Origin: Ignavibacteriota bacterium
Lineage (GTDB): Bacteria > Bacteroidota > Ignavibacteria > UBA10030
Assembly: GCA_003142475.1 (NCBI GenBank)
Contig: PLMK01000026.1
Coordinates: 71,299-135,298 of the forward strand
Direction of reading: 5' to 3'
DNA: 64,000 bases
Numbering within the stretch: the first letter of the stretch is position 1; each line of letters starts with the position of its first letter. Shown in pieces: positions 20,907 to 30,316 of the stretch. A program made the position numbers and the translations under genes. The notes under the pieces were generated by a model. It was not told where the DNA came from and did no database searches. It worked only from the letters and a program-made list of their open reading frames with translations.

Positions 20907-21916
20907 GATTGATTTGTATACTGAATAAGTTTTTGCAATTTATCTAATGCTTTACCGGAATTAATTGAATCTTGGGCTTTTTGTTTCCCTTCGAGGATCG
21001 TTTTCACTTTTCCTGAAACATAAATTCCAAGTGCTGCGTTCGCAACAACGACATCACGCGCAGGACTATTTCCGCCTTTTAATACATTCATTGCGATGAG
21101 CGCATTTGCATTCTTATCGCCGCCGCGAAAATTATCTAGTATCAGCTGCGCAAAACCAAAGTCCTCCGGCTGTAAATGAAATTCACGTTGTTGTTCATTC
21201 TTATTTACTTCCTGGACTTTTGTTCCACCCGAGAGCGTAACTTCATCCAGGCCGTCATCGCTGTGGACGACGCATGCTTTATCGGTGTCAAGTTTTTGCA
21301 GAGCACCAGCAAGTAAATGCATTGCACGTTGATGATATGTTCCAACTAACTGCCGTTTCACGCCCGCAGGATTGGTAAGCGGACCGAGAATATTGAAAAT
21401 ACTTCGCACTCCTAATTCTGTGCGCGGCTTTGCGGCGTATTTCATTGCTGGGTGGTACAGCGGTGCGAATAAGAATCCGATGCCTATGCGATTAATACAT
21501 GTCTGCACAGTTTCAGCAGAACATTGAATATTCACTCCAAGTGCCGTTAGCACATCTGCACTACCACATTGACTTGAAACAGAACGATTACCATGCTTTG
21601 CAACTGTGACTCCGGCACCCGCTGCCACAAATGAGGCAACTGTCGAAATGTTAAACGTGCCCGAACAATCGCCGCCAGTGCCGCACATATCAATTGCATC
21701 TGGATCTTCTATGGAAATCTTGACAGCATGCTCGCGCATCGTGCGGGCAAAACCAACGAGTTCATCCACAGTTTCGCCTTTCGCACGTAGAGCAATCATG
21801 AGGCCGGCAATTTGACAATCGGTTGCCTGTCCGGTCATTATGGTATCCAGTGCGTTTGACGCTTCCGCCACTGTCAGGTGTTCCCCCGATAGACATTTTT
21901 CAATGTGTGTTTTCAT
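20903..21916 (-). CDS. trpD: Anthranilate phosphoribosyltransferase
   Basis: DMCGTGGDCSGTFNISTVASFVAAGAGVTVAKHGNRSVSSQCGSADVLTALGV...RSIFNILGPLTNP. Confidence 0.97.
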   Translation of the reverse strand: MKTHIEKCLSGEHLTVAEASNALDTIMTGQATDCQIAGLMIALRAKGETVDELVGFARTMREHAVKISIEDPDAIDMCGTGGDCSGTFNISTVASFVAAGAGVTVAKHGNRSVSSQCGSADVLTALGVNIQCSAETVQTCINRIGIGFLFAPLYHPAMKYAAKPRTELGVRSIFNILGPLTNPAGVKRQLVGTYHQRAMHLLAGALQKLDTDKACVVHSDDGLDEVTLSGGTKVQEVNKNEQQREFHLQPEDFGFAQLILDNFRGGDKNANALIAMNVLKGGNSPARDVVVANAALGIYVSGKVKTILEGKQKAQDSINSGKALDKLQKLIQYTNQS

Positions 21917-22488
21917 AAGATTTTATAAACCTCCAGCCAGTTATTAAGAATTAATTCACCATCCTGCGTAAGAACTGATTCAGGATGAAATTGAATTCCT
22001 TCGATGGGATACTTCCGGTGCGTCACACCCATAATGATGCCGTCGTGTGTGCGGGCGGATATTTTAAGTTCATCAGGAAATTGTTCCGGTGAAACGACAA
22101 GTGAGTGATAACGCCCTACGCGTAATGGGTTCGACACCGATTTGAGAATGGTCTCACCGGAATGTGTTACCGTTGAAGTTCTTCCATGCATAAGCGAAGG
22201 CGCGTGTGTAATATGCGCGCCAAAAGCAAAACCAATTGCCTGGTGGCCAAGGCACACACCAAGAATCGGAATTGTTGAACCGAAACGTTGAATCACTTCC
22301 ACTGTCATGCCGGCATTTTCCGGCTTACCGGGGCCCGGAGAGAGAATAATACCGCGCGGTGCAAGCTTTGCTATTTCATCGGAAGTAAATTCATTATTTC
22401 GTTTCACAAGAATGTTCTGCGTTTTCTTGCCGATTGCCTGCACAAGATTATACGTGAATGAATCATAATTATCGATTACAAGAATCAT
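21913..22488 (-). CDS. trpG: Anthranilate synthase component II (glutamine amidotransferase)
   Basis: LVIDNYDSFTYNLVQ...LSPGPGKPENAG...ILGVCLGHQAIGFAFG...GIQFHPESVLT. Confidence 0.97.
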   Translation of the reverse strand: MILVIDNYDSFTYNLVQAIGKKTQNILVKRNNEFTSDEIAKLAPRGIILSPGPGKPENAGMTVEVIQRFGSTIPILGVCLGHQAIGFAFGAHITHAPSLMHGRTSTVTHSGETILKSVSNPLRVGRYHSLVVSPEQFPDELKISARTHDGIIMGVTHRKYPIEGIQFHPESVLTQDGELILNNWLEVYKIL

Positions 22489-23990
22489 TGCCGTCCTCCA
22501 GAATATCCGTTACCGCTGTGAATTTTCATGAGTCCATTCGATGCAACGGCGAGCGCATCGAGTAACGCCTGCGCTTTGTTCACAGTTTCTTTATACTCAA
22601 GGTCCGGAACTGAATCCGCAACTATGCCCGCGCCTGCTTGAATGGTCAGCATATCGTTCGCCGCAACAATCGTCCTAATCGCAATGCACGTATCAAGCGC
22701 GCCATCGAAGCCGAGATAGCCAACTGCGCCAGCGTAAATTCCACGCCGCACCGGTTCTAATTCGTTGATAATTTCCATTGCGCGGACTTTCGGAGCGCCG
22801 GAAACAGTGCCGGCAGGAAAGCAAGCCCGCAGCGCATCTATACTATTTGCATCCGCTTTAAGCTTTCCCTGCACTTCAGAAACCAAATGCATCACATGCG
22901 AAAATCGTTTTATGCTTTTAAAAACCGTAACATGCACAGAGCCGTATTCGCTCACGCGTCCGATATCGTTGCGCCCCAAATCAACTAACATCACATGTTC
23001 TGCTGCTTCCTTTTCATCGCGTAACAATTCTTCTTCTAAAAGTTTGTCTTCTTGTTCAGTTTTGCCGCGCTTGCGTGTGCCTGCAATCGGCATCACAGCA
23101 ACAACGCGATTCTGCACACGCACTAAAACTTCCGGTGAGGAACCGATGAGCTTTACAGATCCGTAGTCGAGATAAAAAAGATATGGAGATGGATTGATAA
23201 TGCGAAGGGCGCGATAGACAGGAAACGGATCGCCGGAGAATCGAACTTGCACTCGGCGCGAAAGAACAACCTGGAAGATGTCGCCTTCGTGGATGTATTC
23301 CTTCGCGCGCTTGACCGATGAACAAAATGTCTCACGATCGGCGCCGTGTTGAATGGAAGCGAGATCACATTGAAAACTATTCTCCAGGACAGGCGGTTTG
23401 CCAAGCTGAGCAAGAATACCCGTCAGTATTTTTACTCCTCCATTATACTGATCGTTCAGTGGCCGGTTATTTTCGACAAGAATGTTATGCGTAACCGTCA
23501 ATAACTGCTGAAGGTGATCAAATTTCACAACAGATTGGAACAAGCCGAACATTGCATCAGGCACATCATCCTCGGCTGGCGAATGCAAAGGAATATTTTC
23601 AATTTCCTGGACACGGTCGTAGCCGAAGTAACCAAGGAATCCGCCTGTAAATCCTTGCTGTTCTTGTGTAGCCACGCTTCGGTATCGGTGCGATAACTCG
23701 TCCAGCACATCAAGGATTTTTCCACGGCGCTGCTCTTTTTTCCCGTCAGATTCAATTTCAACAACATCACCTTTTGCTTTGATAACTAGAAGCGGATCTG
23801 TTCCGACAAACGAAAACCGCCCGATTCGCTCATCTGGTTCAACACTTTCAAGAAGAAATGAATGCAAGATTTTCGACCGAAGTGTCAGATAAATAGATAC
23901 CGGTGTGTGTAAATCGGCAAGCATCGTTTCCACAAGAGGAACGACCGAATATGTTTGTGCAAGTTCTTTAAATTCTTCTTCTGTAATCAT
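22485..23990 (-). CDS. trpE: Anthranilate synthase component I
   Basis: HSFLLESVEPDERIGRFSFVG (LLES feedback motif), NPSPYLFYLDYG, FPAGTVSGAPKVRAMEII, QAGAGIVADS; 4-bp overlap with trpG. Confidence 0.97.
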   Translation of the reverse strand: MITEEEFKELAQTYSVVPLVETMLADLHTPVSIYLTLRSKILHSFLLESVEPDERIGRFSFVGTDPLLVIKAKGDVVEIESDGKKEQRRGKILDVLDELSHRYRSVATQEQQGFTGGFLGYFGYDRVQEIENIPLHSPAEDDVPDAMFGLFQSVVKFDHLQQLLTVTHNILVENNRPLNDQYNGGVKILTGILAQLGKPPVLENSFQCDLASIQHGADRETFCSSVKRAKEYIHEGDIFQVVLSRRVQVRFSGDPFPVYRALRIINPSPYLFYLDYGSVKLIGSSPEVLVRVQNRVVAVMPIAGTRKRGKTEQEDKLLEEELLRDEKEAAEHVMLVDLGRNDIGRVSEYGSVHVTVFKSIKRFSHVMHLVSEVQGKLKADANSIDALRACFPAGTVSGAPKVRAMEIINELEPVRRGIYAGAVGYLGFDGALDTCIAIRTIVAANDMLTIQAGAGIVADSVPDLEYKETVNKAQALLDALAVASNGLMKIHSGNGYSGGRQ

Positions 23991-24008
23991 TATGACCGTC
24001 CATAAAAT

Positions 24009-24041
24009 AAAAAACCCTTCCAGGGTGATCCGGGAAGGGTT
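24009..24041 (-). terminator. trp attenuator: intrinsic terminator upstream of trpE
   Basis: Minus strand AACCCTTCC-CGGATCACCCT-GGAAGGGTT followed by TTTT; perfect 9-bp stem ending 18 bp upstream of the trpE start. Confidence 0.85.
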
Positions 24042-24069
24042 AAGAATACAATCTGCGTATGCTTATGAG

Positions 24070-24165
24070 TTAACTATCCGTTTTCATACCTGTTCGTTTG
24101 GATACACTACTGCGCCACCACCAACGGTTGATTGAAGAGACGATATGATTAACGGATTGTGACAT
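24070..24165 (-). CDS. trpL: trp operon leader peptide MSQSVNHIVSSINRWWWRSSVSKRTGMKTDS
   Basis: 31-codon ORF with three tandem TGG codons (plus strand CCACCACCA at 24115-24123), stop 28 nt before the terminator stem; lies between promoter and attenuator; below the ORF-track length cutoff. Confidence 0.85.
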   Translation of the reverse strand: MSQSVNHIVSSINRWWWRSSVSKRTGMKTDS

Positions 24166-24178
24166 ACTTTACATCAGT

Positions 24179-24207
24179 AATATACGTGATCGGTGGAAAG
24201 AAGTCAA
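24179..24207 (-). promoter_or_regulatory. sigma70-like promoter of the trp operon
   Basis: Minus strand TTGACT (24207-24202) - 17 nt - TATATT (24184-24179), close to E. coli consensus, just upstream of the leader ORF. Confidence 0.75.
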
Positions 24208-24249
24208 GAGACTTGAGGATAATTGTTGCTGGATTTGAGATTGTCATTT

Positions 24250-25086
24250 TCAAGTAAAAAGCTTTGTTTGACCATAATCTTTTTGTGTCAGCGGATAAAA
24301 CACACCAATAATAACAAATGGATTCGGTGCAATATTATGAAATTTCTTGGTTGTTCCGACAAAGAAATAAATGTCGTTTTTTGTGAGGAACTCATCAAAA
24401 TATTTTTGTTTGACAAGTTTATTGGCATTTTCTTCATCACCATCAGCACCTGCAAGACATTTCCAGTAGAGTGCTCCAATCTCCCAGTCTTCGATCATCA
24501 ACGTTCGTGTTTTCGATTCGCCTTGGCAAAGAAATCGATAAGAATATTTGTAAGGAATTTTTGGGATTACTTTCTTCTCGTCGATCTTAAATAAATTATA
24601 TTGATCATAATTAGCAAGCCACTGTTCTTTCCATGTTCGCGTATCTTTCTCGATGATAAAATCGACAATCTCGCGAGGTTGAAAAGTTGCTAACGATTTT
24701 TTCGTTTCGCCCTTCGCGAGAGAAATCAATTCTTCGAAAGAAGTGAATACCTCACGTAAGACATACTTTTTTCTTTCCGCCCACTCATGATCTGTTCCTA
24801 TTTTTTCGAGAATCTGTATGTTTGAAGCGTCAGACTTCGGTTTGTAGCTCTCTGGTCTGAAATCGCTCTTATTGCGAATCAGATCCAGTTGTATCCATTC
24901 ATATTTCCCAAACTTTTTTTCTTGGGAGAGTGATCGGAATGGGATGAGGTAAATACGAATCCATCTACCGTCTTCTAAAACACCAGCCGTGCAGACGAGT
25001 TCTTCATATTTGTTTGATGGTAGCGGGTATGTCTTTACAGTTATAAGGACTTTTACATTCTCGAGTACATCTGGTAGATAGCTCAT
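24250..25086 (-). CDS. Uncharacterised protein, likely partner of the adjacent DUF488 protein
   Basis: Intact 278-aa ORF, 18 bp downstream of and co-oriented with the DUF488 gene; no family recognised with confidence. Confidence 0.6.
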   Translation of the reverse strand: MSYLPDVLENVKVLITVKTYPLPSNKYEELVCTAGVLEDGRWIRIYLIPFRSLSQEKKFGKYEWIQLDLIRNKSDFRPESYKPKSDASNIQILEKIGTDHEWAERKKYVLREVFTSFEELISLAKGETKKSLATFQPREIVDFIIEKDTRTWKEQWLANYDQYNLFKIDEKKVIPKIPYKYSYRFLCQGESKTRTLMIEDWEIGALYWKCLAGADGDEENANKLVKQKYFDEFLTKNDIYFFVGTTKKFHNIAPNPFVIIGVFYPLTQKDYGQTKLFT

Positions 25087-25104
25087 ATTTCCTCCCTGGA
25101 AATA

Positions 25105-25986
25105 CTACAAGTGTTTTATCGGAGTGCTCCATTTCTTTGTAGTTTGAAGACGCTCTGTTATCTTATGCCGGTGGCACGATTCTGGGTTTGCTTCAAAACA
25201 GGTTAATGCGACTCGCTTGTGTTCGCCGACGAGTTGTTTAATTCTGTGTAATTCGTCTGCGCAATTCGGTAGCGATTCTGATGCGTACTTTTTGAAAAGT
25301 ATCTTATAGTCTTTTTCAGTTTCAAGGTTTTTTCGCTGCGATGATTCGATGCCCAATGCGGAGATATGTTCATAGTTGATTCCAGCGCGATTAAGATAAT
25401 CCCGGAAGCGCGTTTTACTAAATCCATATTTCATCGAAATGGGATTCCTGCGCACATCGACGATAAGTGCAACGTTATTCTGGATCAATGTATTGATATA
25501 GGCGTCTATGGTTTTTCCTTCATAGCCGACAGTCATCAGACAAATACTCTGGTCGGGATTAGCGGCGGACTCGACAACCTGGAGTTCTCCAGCAGTAAGT
25601 ATCTTTTCTTTGATTTTGCTTCTGATAGCATAATACGGATACTTCTTGTAGATATGTCGGACGAGTTTTTCACCGCGAAGAGTCTTCGATCGTTTTGCAA
25701 ACGATTCTATACTGCTTTGCTCATTTGAATCTAAATTGCGAAGATGCGCCTGTCGGTTCTTTAGTTTAAAACTATCACCATCGGCAAGAAATCCCTGCTT
25801 TGTCAAAACCCGCTTGTCCTGATACGAAAGAAAACTGAAGCAGCCGTACTTATACGGGAAGAAGTCGTAATAATTCTTTCCGCTTTCAGCGCAGTAGGCG
25901 AATAATAGCTTCTCCATATCGGTGTTTTTCAACTCACCATTGCACGCTTCAAGCAAGGCAAGCAATATTTTTCTGCGTTTGAACAT
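25105..25986 (-). CDS. DUF488 domain protein with extra N-terminal domain
   Basis: MTVGYEGKTIDAYINTLIQNNVALIVDVRRNPISMKYGFSKTRFRDYLNRAGINYEHISALGI...ALTCFEANPESCHRHKI is the DUF488 signature; N-term ~130 aa separate. Confidence 0.85.
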   Translation of the reverse strand: MFKRRKILLALLEACNGELKNTDMEKLLFAYCAESGKNYYDFFPYKYGCFSFLSYQDKRVLTKQGFLADGDSFKLKNRQAHLRNLDSNEQSSIESFAKRSKTLRGEKLVRHIYKKYPYYAIRSKIKEKILTAGELQVVESAANPDQSICLMTVGYEGKTIDAYINTLIQNNVALIVDVRRNPISMKYGFSKTRFRDYLNRAGINYEHISALGIESSQRKNLETEKDYKILFKKYASESLPNCADELHRIKQLVGEHKRVALTCFEANPESCHRHKITERLQTTKKWSTPIKHL

Positions 25987-26146
25987 GAATGATTAATAAA
26001 TAAAATAATAAAAACTATGCTAAATAACATTTTTTTGCCCACAATCTATGCTGGAGTAGTGTGTTGTTATACATTCATCTTTGTCAATAGAATTACATTG
26101 AACTCGGAAATATGTGAATCTGAAAGGAGAAGATCATCATTATCTA

Positions 26147-26695
26147 TCACCACAGTGGAATATTATCTGGATCATCTCTTTTGATTGACCATTGGAGAAT
26201 ATTATTATGAATGTAATCCTTGATATTATTTAATTCCTTGTCGTTACGGATGATACGATCGTAATACCTTTTTTGCCAAACAGGAAATGATGGTGTATGC
26301 CGCATTTCATTAATTCGCTTTGTTGCCACCGATTTGAATCCCGCAATGATAGAACCCAATGATCGGGGTTTCCTTTGTAGGGACGCACAGCTGTGCGTCC
26401 CTACGTTTGGAATTGGCAATTCCTCTTTGATCACGATGATGCCGTGTATATGATTGGGCATGATAACATAAACATCCAATTCTATCCCAGTGCGTATATT
26501 TGGTGTTCTTAACCATTCTTCCCGCACAATCTTTCCGATTTCATTCAATCGCATCTGTTCACTCGCAATTTCGCCTAAAGTACATTCATGGTCATACGTA
26601 CAAATGGTTACAAAATATTCTCCCGGCTGGGAGTAATCGTGCTCCTTTAATCGAATAGATCTTCGGTCGTGTTGGTTTAATGTTTTCATTGGCAC
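26147..26695 (-). mobile_element. REP-associated tyrosine transposase (RAYT, Y1/HUH family)
   Basis: GEYFVTICTYDHECTLGEI...VIMPNHIHGIIVI (HUH motif)...RSLGSIIAGFKSVATKRIN...WQKRYYDRIIRNDKELNNIKDYIHNNILQW. Confidence 0.92.
26377..26404. repeat. Perfect 28-bp palindrome inside the RAYT coding sequence
   Basis: GTAGGGACGCACAG|CTGTGCGTCCCTAC, exact inverted repeat with no spacer. Confidence 0.95.
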
Positions 26696-26723
26696 ATAAA
26701 GAGAATCACATATAGCTTCTATG

Positions 26724-28322
26724 TTAATACGTTGTCAGCGCGCGCTCTACGGCTTTAATCGCATCAGCGGCCGAGCTTGTTATGCCCCCTGTGTAGCCTG
26801 AACCTTCGCCGATCGGGTACAGGTTTTTTGCCGAAACAGATTCGTAATTTTCGCTGCGTTTCATTTTTACGGGAGAGGATGTTCTTGTTTCTGCCCCGAA
26901 CAGGATCGCTTCCTCTGAAACAAATAACGGATACTCTTCTTTCCATGATTGAAATGCAGCGAACAGCATCTCTGACACAAAAAGCGGCACGAGTTCATTC
27001 AGAGGAACAGCGACAGTACTCATTACATACGAATTCTTATTTAAATCCCTTGATATTTTCTTGTTTAAAAAATCCAGCAAGTTCTGTGCGGGAGCTTCCC
27101 ATCTTCCTCCGGATGCTTGAAAGATTTTTCGCTCTATCTCTCGTTGAAAGTCCAATCCTGCTAACGGATTTGCCGAGGGATAATCACTCGTATGACAGGT
27201 GACTACCAACGCTGAATTAGAAAATGCAGACGACCTGCGCGAGTAGCTCATACCGTTGAGCGCCATCATTCCTTGTTCTGATGAAGCATTGACAATCTCG
27301 CCTCCGGGGCACATACAGAACGTGTAGACACATCTTTTCAATTTGCGGTTTGTGTAGTTCAAAGAGTAGGTTGCTGCCCCGAGGCCGGGATAATTTTTAT
27401 ACTTCTTGCCGTATCTTAGAAGGTTTATAGTTTCAGCCGGATGTTCGATTCTAAGGCCGACAGAAATAGGTTTCTGTTCCAGAGCAATACCTTTATTGTG
27501 CATCATTTCAAATGTATCACGCGCAGAATGCCCTACAGCAAGAAAAATCATCGAAGAACGATATTCCTTCTCTCCATTTATGACAACACCAAAGGCCTTT
27601 CCGTCTTCGATGAGTATATCCGTCATCTTTGAGTTGTAGCGTATCTCGCCGCCTCGTTCAAGAATGTAGTTCCTAATATTCTTGACTATTCTACACAGCA
27701 CATCCGTCCCTACATGGGGCTTGCTGACATAGCCGAGTTCTTCAGGAGCACCAAATTTGATAAATGTATCTAGCACCTTGCTGACATATTTTGAATTTTT
27801 CATTCGAGAAAACAGCTTTCCATCCGAATAGGAGCCGGCGCCTCCCTCGCCAAATTGTATATTGGATTCCGGATCGAGCACACGTTCGCGAATAAATCGC
27901 TGCACATCAAGAGTGCGTTCTTCTATCTTTTTCCCCCGTTCGAAAATGATGGGTTGAAGTCCAGACTCCAGAAGCTCAAGAGCCGCAAACATTCCGGCAG
28001 GACCGAACCCAATGATAATCGGTTTTTCCTTCTTTATTATTGACTTTTGGGATATTTTTATTGGTTCACTATAGATTGGAAAATTATCTTTATTATCAAA
28101 GCCGCTACCAGTACTGACAACGATCGATACTTCATAATAAAATTGTTCTGTATTGCTCGTATCAAGTGATTTGCTTACGATTTTTTTGAATATCAATTTG
28201 TTTTCGTTGATGTGGAGACTTTGCGAAGCGGCGTTGAGATATGCTGTGATTCCGTCTTTTTCGATTGGTATTCGCACATTGCTGATAAGTACATCCAAAG
28301 GAAATCTCCATCGAAAAAACAT
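26724..28322 (-). CDS. FAD-dependent dehydrogenase (COG2509-like)
   Basis: PIIIGFGPAGMFAALELLESGLQPIIFERGKKIEERTLDVQRF...NIQFGEGGAGSYSDGKLFSR...YPIGEGSGYTGGITSSAADAIKA. Confidence 0.9.
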   Translation of the reverse strand: MFFRWRFPLDVLISNVRIPIEKDGITAYLNAASQSLHINENKLIFKKIVSKSLDTSNTEQFYYEVSIVVSTGSGFDNKDNFPIYSEPIKISQKSIIKKEKPIIIGFGPAGMFAALELLESGLQPIIFERGKKIEERTLDVQRFIRERVLDPESNIQFGEGGAGSYSDGKLFSRMKNSKYVSKVLDTFIKFGAPEELGYVSKPHVGTDVLCRIVKNIRNYILERGGEIRYNSKMTDILIEDGKAFGVVINGEKEYRSSMIFLAVGHSARDTFEMMHNKGIALEQKPISVGLRIEHPAETINLLRYGKKYKNYPGLGAATYSLNYTNRKLKRCVYTFCMCPGGEIVNASSEQGMMALNGMSYSRRSSAFSNSALVVTCHTSDYPSANPLAGLDFQREIERKIFQASGGRWEAPAQNLLDFLNKKISRDLNKNSYVMSTVAVPLNELVPLFVSEMLFAAFQSWKEEYPLFVSEEAILFGAETRTSSPVKMKRSENYESVSAKNLYPIGEGSGYTGGITSSAADAIKAVERALTTY

Positions 28323-28522
28323 CGCCTTTAAAAATCGTGTATGGAATTATTCGATACTCTTTCTGTATCGAAGCGGAAGACAAAGAAAATGTATTGGTTT
28401 TCTGGTGGGAAAACAACATTGTGTAATTATTCAGTCTTTGCCTTTCTATAAAACTGTCGTACATTGATGGGAAGGGAAAAAGATATATTGCATATTGAGA
28501 TTAGTAAAATGATTCTTCATAT

Positions 28523-29596
28523 ATGAAATTAGACGTACTTGGATGGAACAATTTTTTCGAGGCACGTTTTGCTCAGTACTCTCATCAAGGTCTGCTGCCT
28601 GGCCGTGTAAGCATTCAGCATAAAGATCGCTATGTATTGCTCACCGAACAAGGTGAGCTCAATGCAAACGTAAGCGGCAAGTTTCGTTTTGATGTCTCCG
28701 GGTTGCAGGAATATCCAGCAGTCGGCGATTGGGTTGCTTATGAAATCGATTCCGCCAACCAATCTGCTGTTATCCATCATGTGCTGGAACGCATAAGCAA
28801 ATTCTCACGCAAAGTTGCAGGTGATCGCCCCGATGAACAAATAATTGCCGCCAACATCGATATTGCATTTCTCGTCATGGGATTGGACGGCAATTATAAT
28901 CTGCGGCGCTTGGAGCGATACTTAACGGCTACTCGGGAAAGCGAAGCGCGGTCCGTGATTGTTCTTAACAAATCCGATCTTTGTTCAAATCTTAAAGAGT
29001 GCACACAGGAAGTTCTTTCCATTGCTCAAGGTATTAATGTCATCGTAATGAGCGCTCTGCGTGCAGAAGATGTCGCACCTCTTCAAGCGCTCCTGACACC
29101 GGGCATCACAGGTGTGCTGCTGGGTTCATCCGGCGTCGGCAAATCTACAATCACCAACCAATTACTCGGTATGGAGCATTCGAAAGTACAAACTGTCCGC
29201 GATACCGATAGCCATGGACGTCATACAACACCTCATCGTGAATTGCTAGTGCTTCCCAATGGTGGAATTATCATCGACACACCAGGTTTGCGTGAACTCC
29301 AACTTTGGAGTGTTGAAGAAGATGTGCAGGATAGTTTTGATGATATCGAAGAACTGGCAGTAAATTGCCGTTTCCGTGATTGCCGCCATGAAGCCGAACC
29401 CGGATGCGCTGTAAAATCAGCGATGGAAGACGGCACGCTCGAATCAGGCCGTTATGAAAGTTATCAAAAGCTCCAGCGGGAAATTCAATTTCAAATAACA
29501 AAAAATAATTCAACTGCCAAACGATCAAAAAAAGAACGTGATAAAAAATTAGCACAGCAGATAAAAAACAATCCTCGTACTCATGACAAACAATAG
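28523..29596 (+). CDS. rsgA: Ribosome small-subunit-dependent GTPase A
   Basis: Circularly permuted GTPase: VLNKSDL, GSSGVGKSTITNQLLG, DTPGLRELQLW, then CRFRDCRHEAEPGCAV zinc motif. Confidence 0.95.
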   Translation: MKLDVLGWNNFFEARFAQYSHQGLLPGRVSIQHKDRYVLLTEQGELNANVSGKFRFDVSGLQEYPAVGDWVAYEIDSANQSAVIHHVLERISKFSRKVAGDRPDEQIIAANIDIAFLVMGLDGNYNLRRLERYLTATRESEARSVIVLNKSDLCSNLKECTQEVLSIAQGINVIVMSALRAEDVAPLQALLTPGITGVLLGSSGVGKSTITNQLLGMEHSKVQTVRDTDSHGRHTTPHRELLVLPNGGIIIDTPGLRELQLWSVEEDVQDSFDDIEELAVNCRFRDCRHEAEPGCAVKSAMEDGTLESGRYESYQKLQREIQFQITKNNSTAKRSKKERDKKLAQQIKNNPRTHDKQ

Positions 29597-30275
29597 TACA
29601 TCTATGGAAACAAAAACGGCATTACTCGTTGGAGCAAGCGGACTTATTGGCGGACATTGTCTACGGTTTCTTTTAGAAGAACCCTCTTACACTCGTGTGA
29701 CGGTACTTGTACGAACACCGCTCACTATTGTTCATGAGAAACTAGTACAGCACATTGTCGACTTTGATGATCTTGAAATGTTCGGCGAACTTTTGTATAC
29801 CGACGATGTCTATTGTTGTTTAGGAACAACCATCAAAAAGGCAGGGACGCAGGAAGCATTCCGAAAGGTTGACTATAATTACCCGATCAAGCTTGCCGCA
29901 CTCACACAGCATTGCGGAGCAAATCAGTTTCTTCTTGTTTCAGCACTCGGTGCTGATCCGCATTCCCGCATATTTTACAATCGCGTAAAAGGAGAAGTGG
30001 AAGAAGCGATCCGAAAAATTTCTTTCACTGCTTTCCAGGTGTTTCGACCGTCACTATTATTAGGAGAACGGAAGGAGCATCGTACCGGCGAAAAAGTTGG
30101 AGCTTTTATTATGTCGGGACTGAAATATGTACTAACGGGATCTTTAAAAAAATACCGCGCTATACGAGCAAGCAATGTTGCTAAGGCAATGGTACACGTG
30201 GCGCAGATGAACCTGAACGGCGTGAATATTTTTGAATCCCAACGTATTCAAGAAATTGCGGATGAAGCGTCCTGA
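29583..30275 (+). CDS. NAD(P)-binding Rossmann oxidoreductase (HTATIP2/YwnB-like)
   Basis: ALLVGASGLIGGHCLRFLLEEPSYTRVTVLVRTPL...CCLGTTIKKAGTQEAFRKVDYNYPIKLA...RPSLLLGER. Confidence 0.85.
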   Translation: MTNNSTSMETKTALLVGASGLIGGHCLRFLLEEPSYTRVTVLVRTPLTIVHEKLVQHIVDFDDLEMFGELLYTDDVYCCLGTTIKKAGTQEAFRKVDYNYPIKLAALTQHCGANQFLLVSALGADPHSRIFYNRVKGEVEEAIRKISFTAFQVFRPSLLLGERKEHRTGEKVGAFIMSGLKYVLTGSLKKYRAIRASNVAKAMVHVAQMNLNGVNIFESQRIQEIADEAS

Positions 30276-30316
30276 GATTGATTTTCTTACCCCTCTCCTA
30301 TTCCAGAAATACGCGT

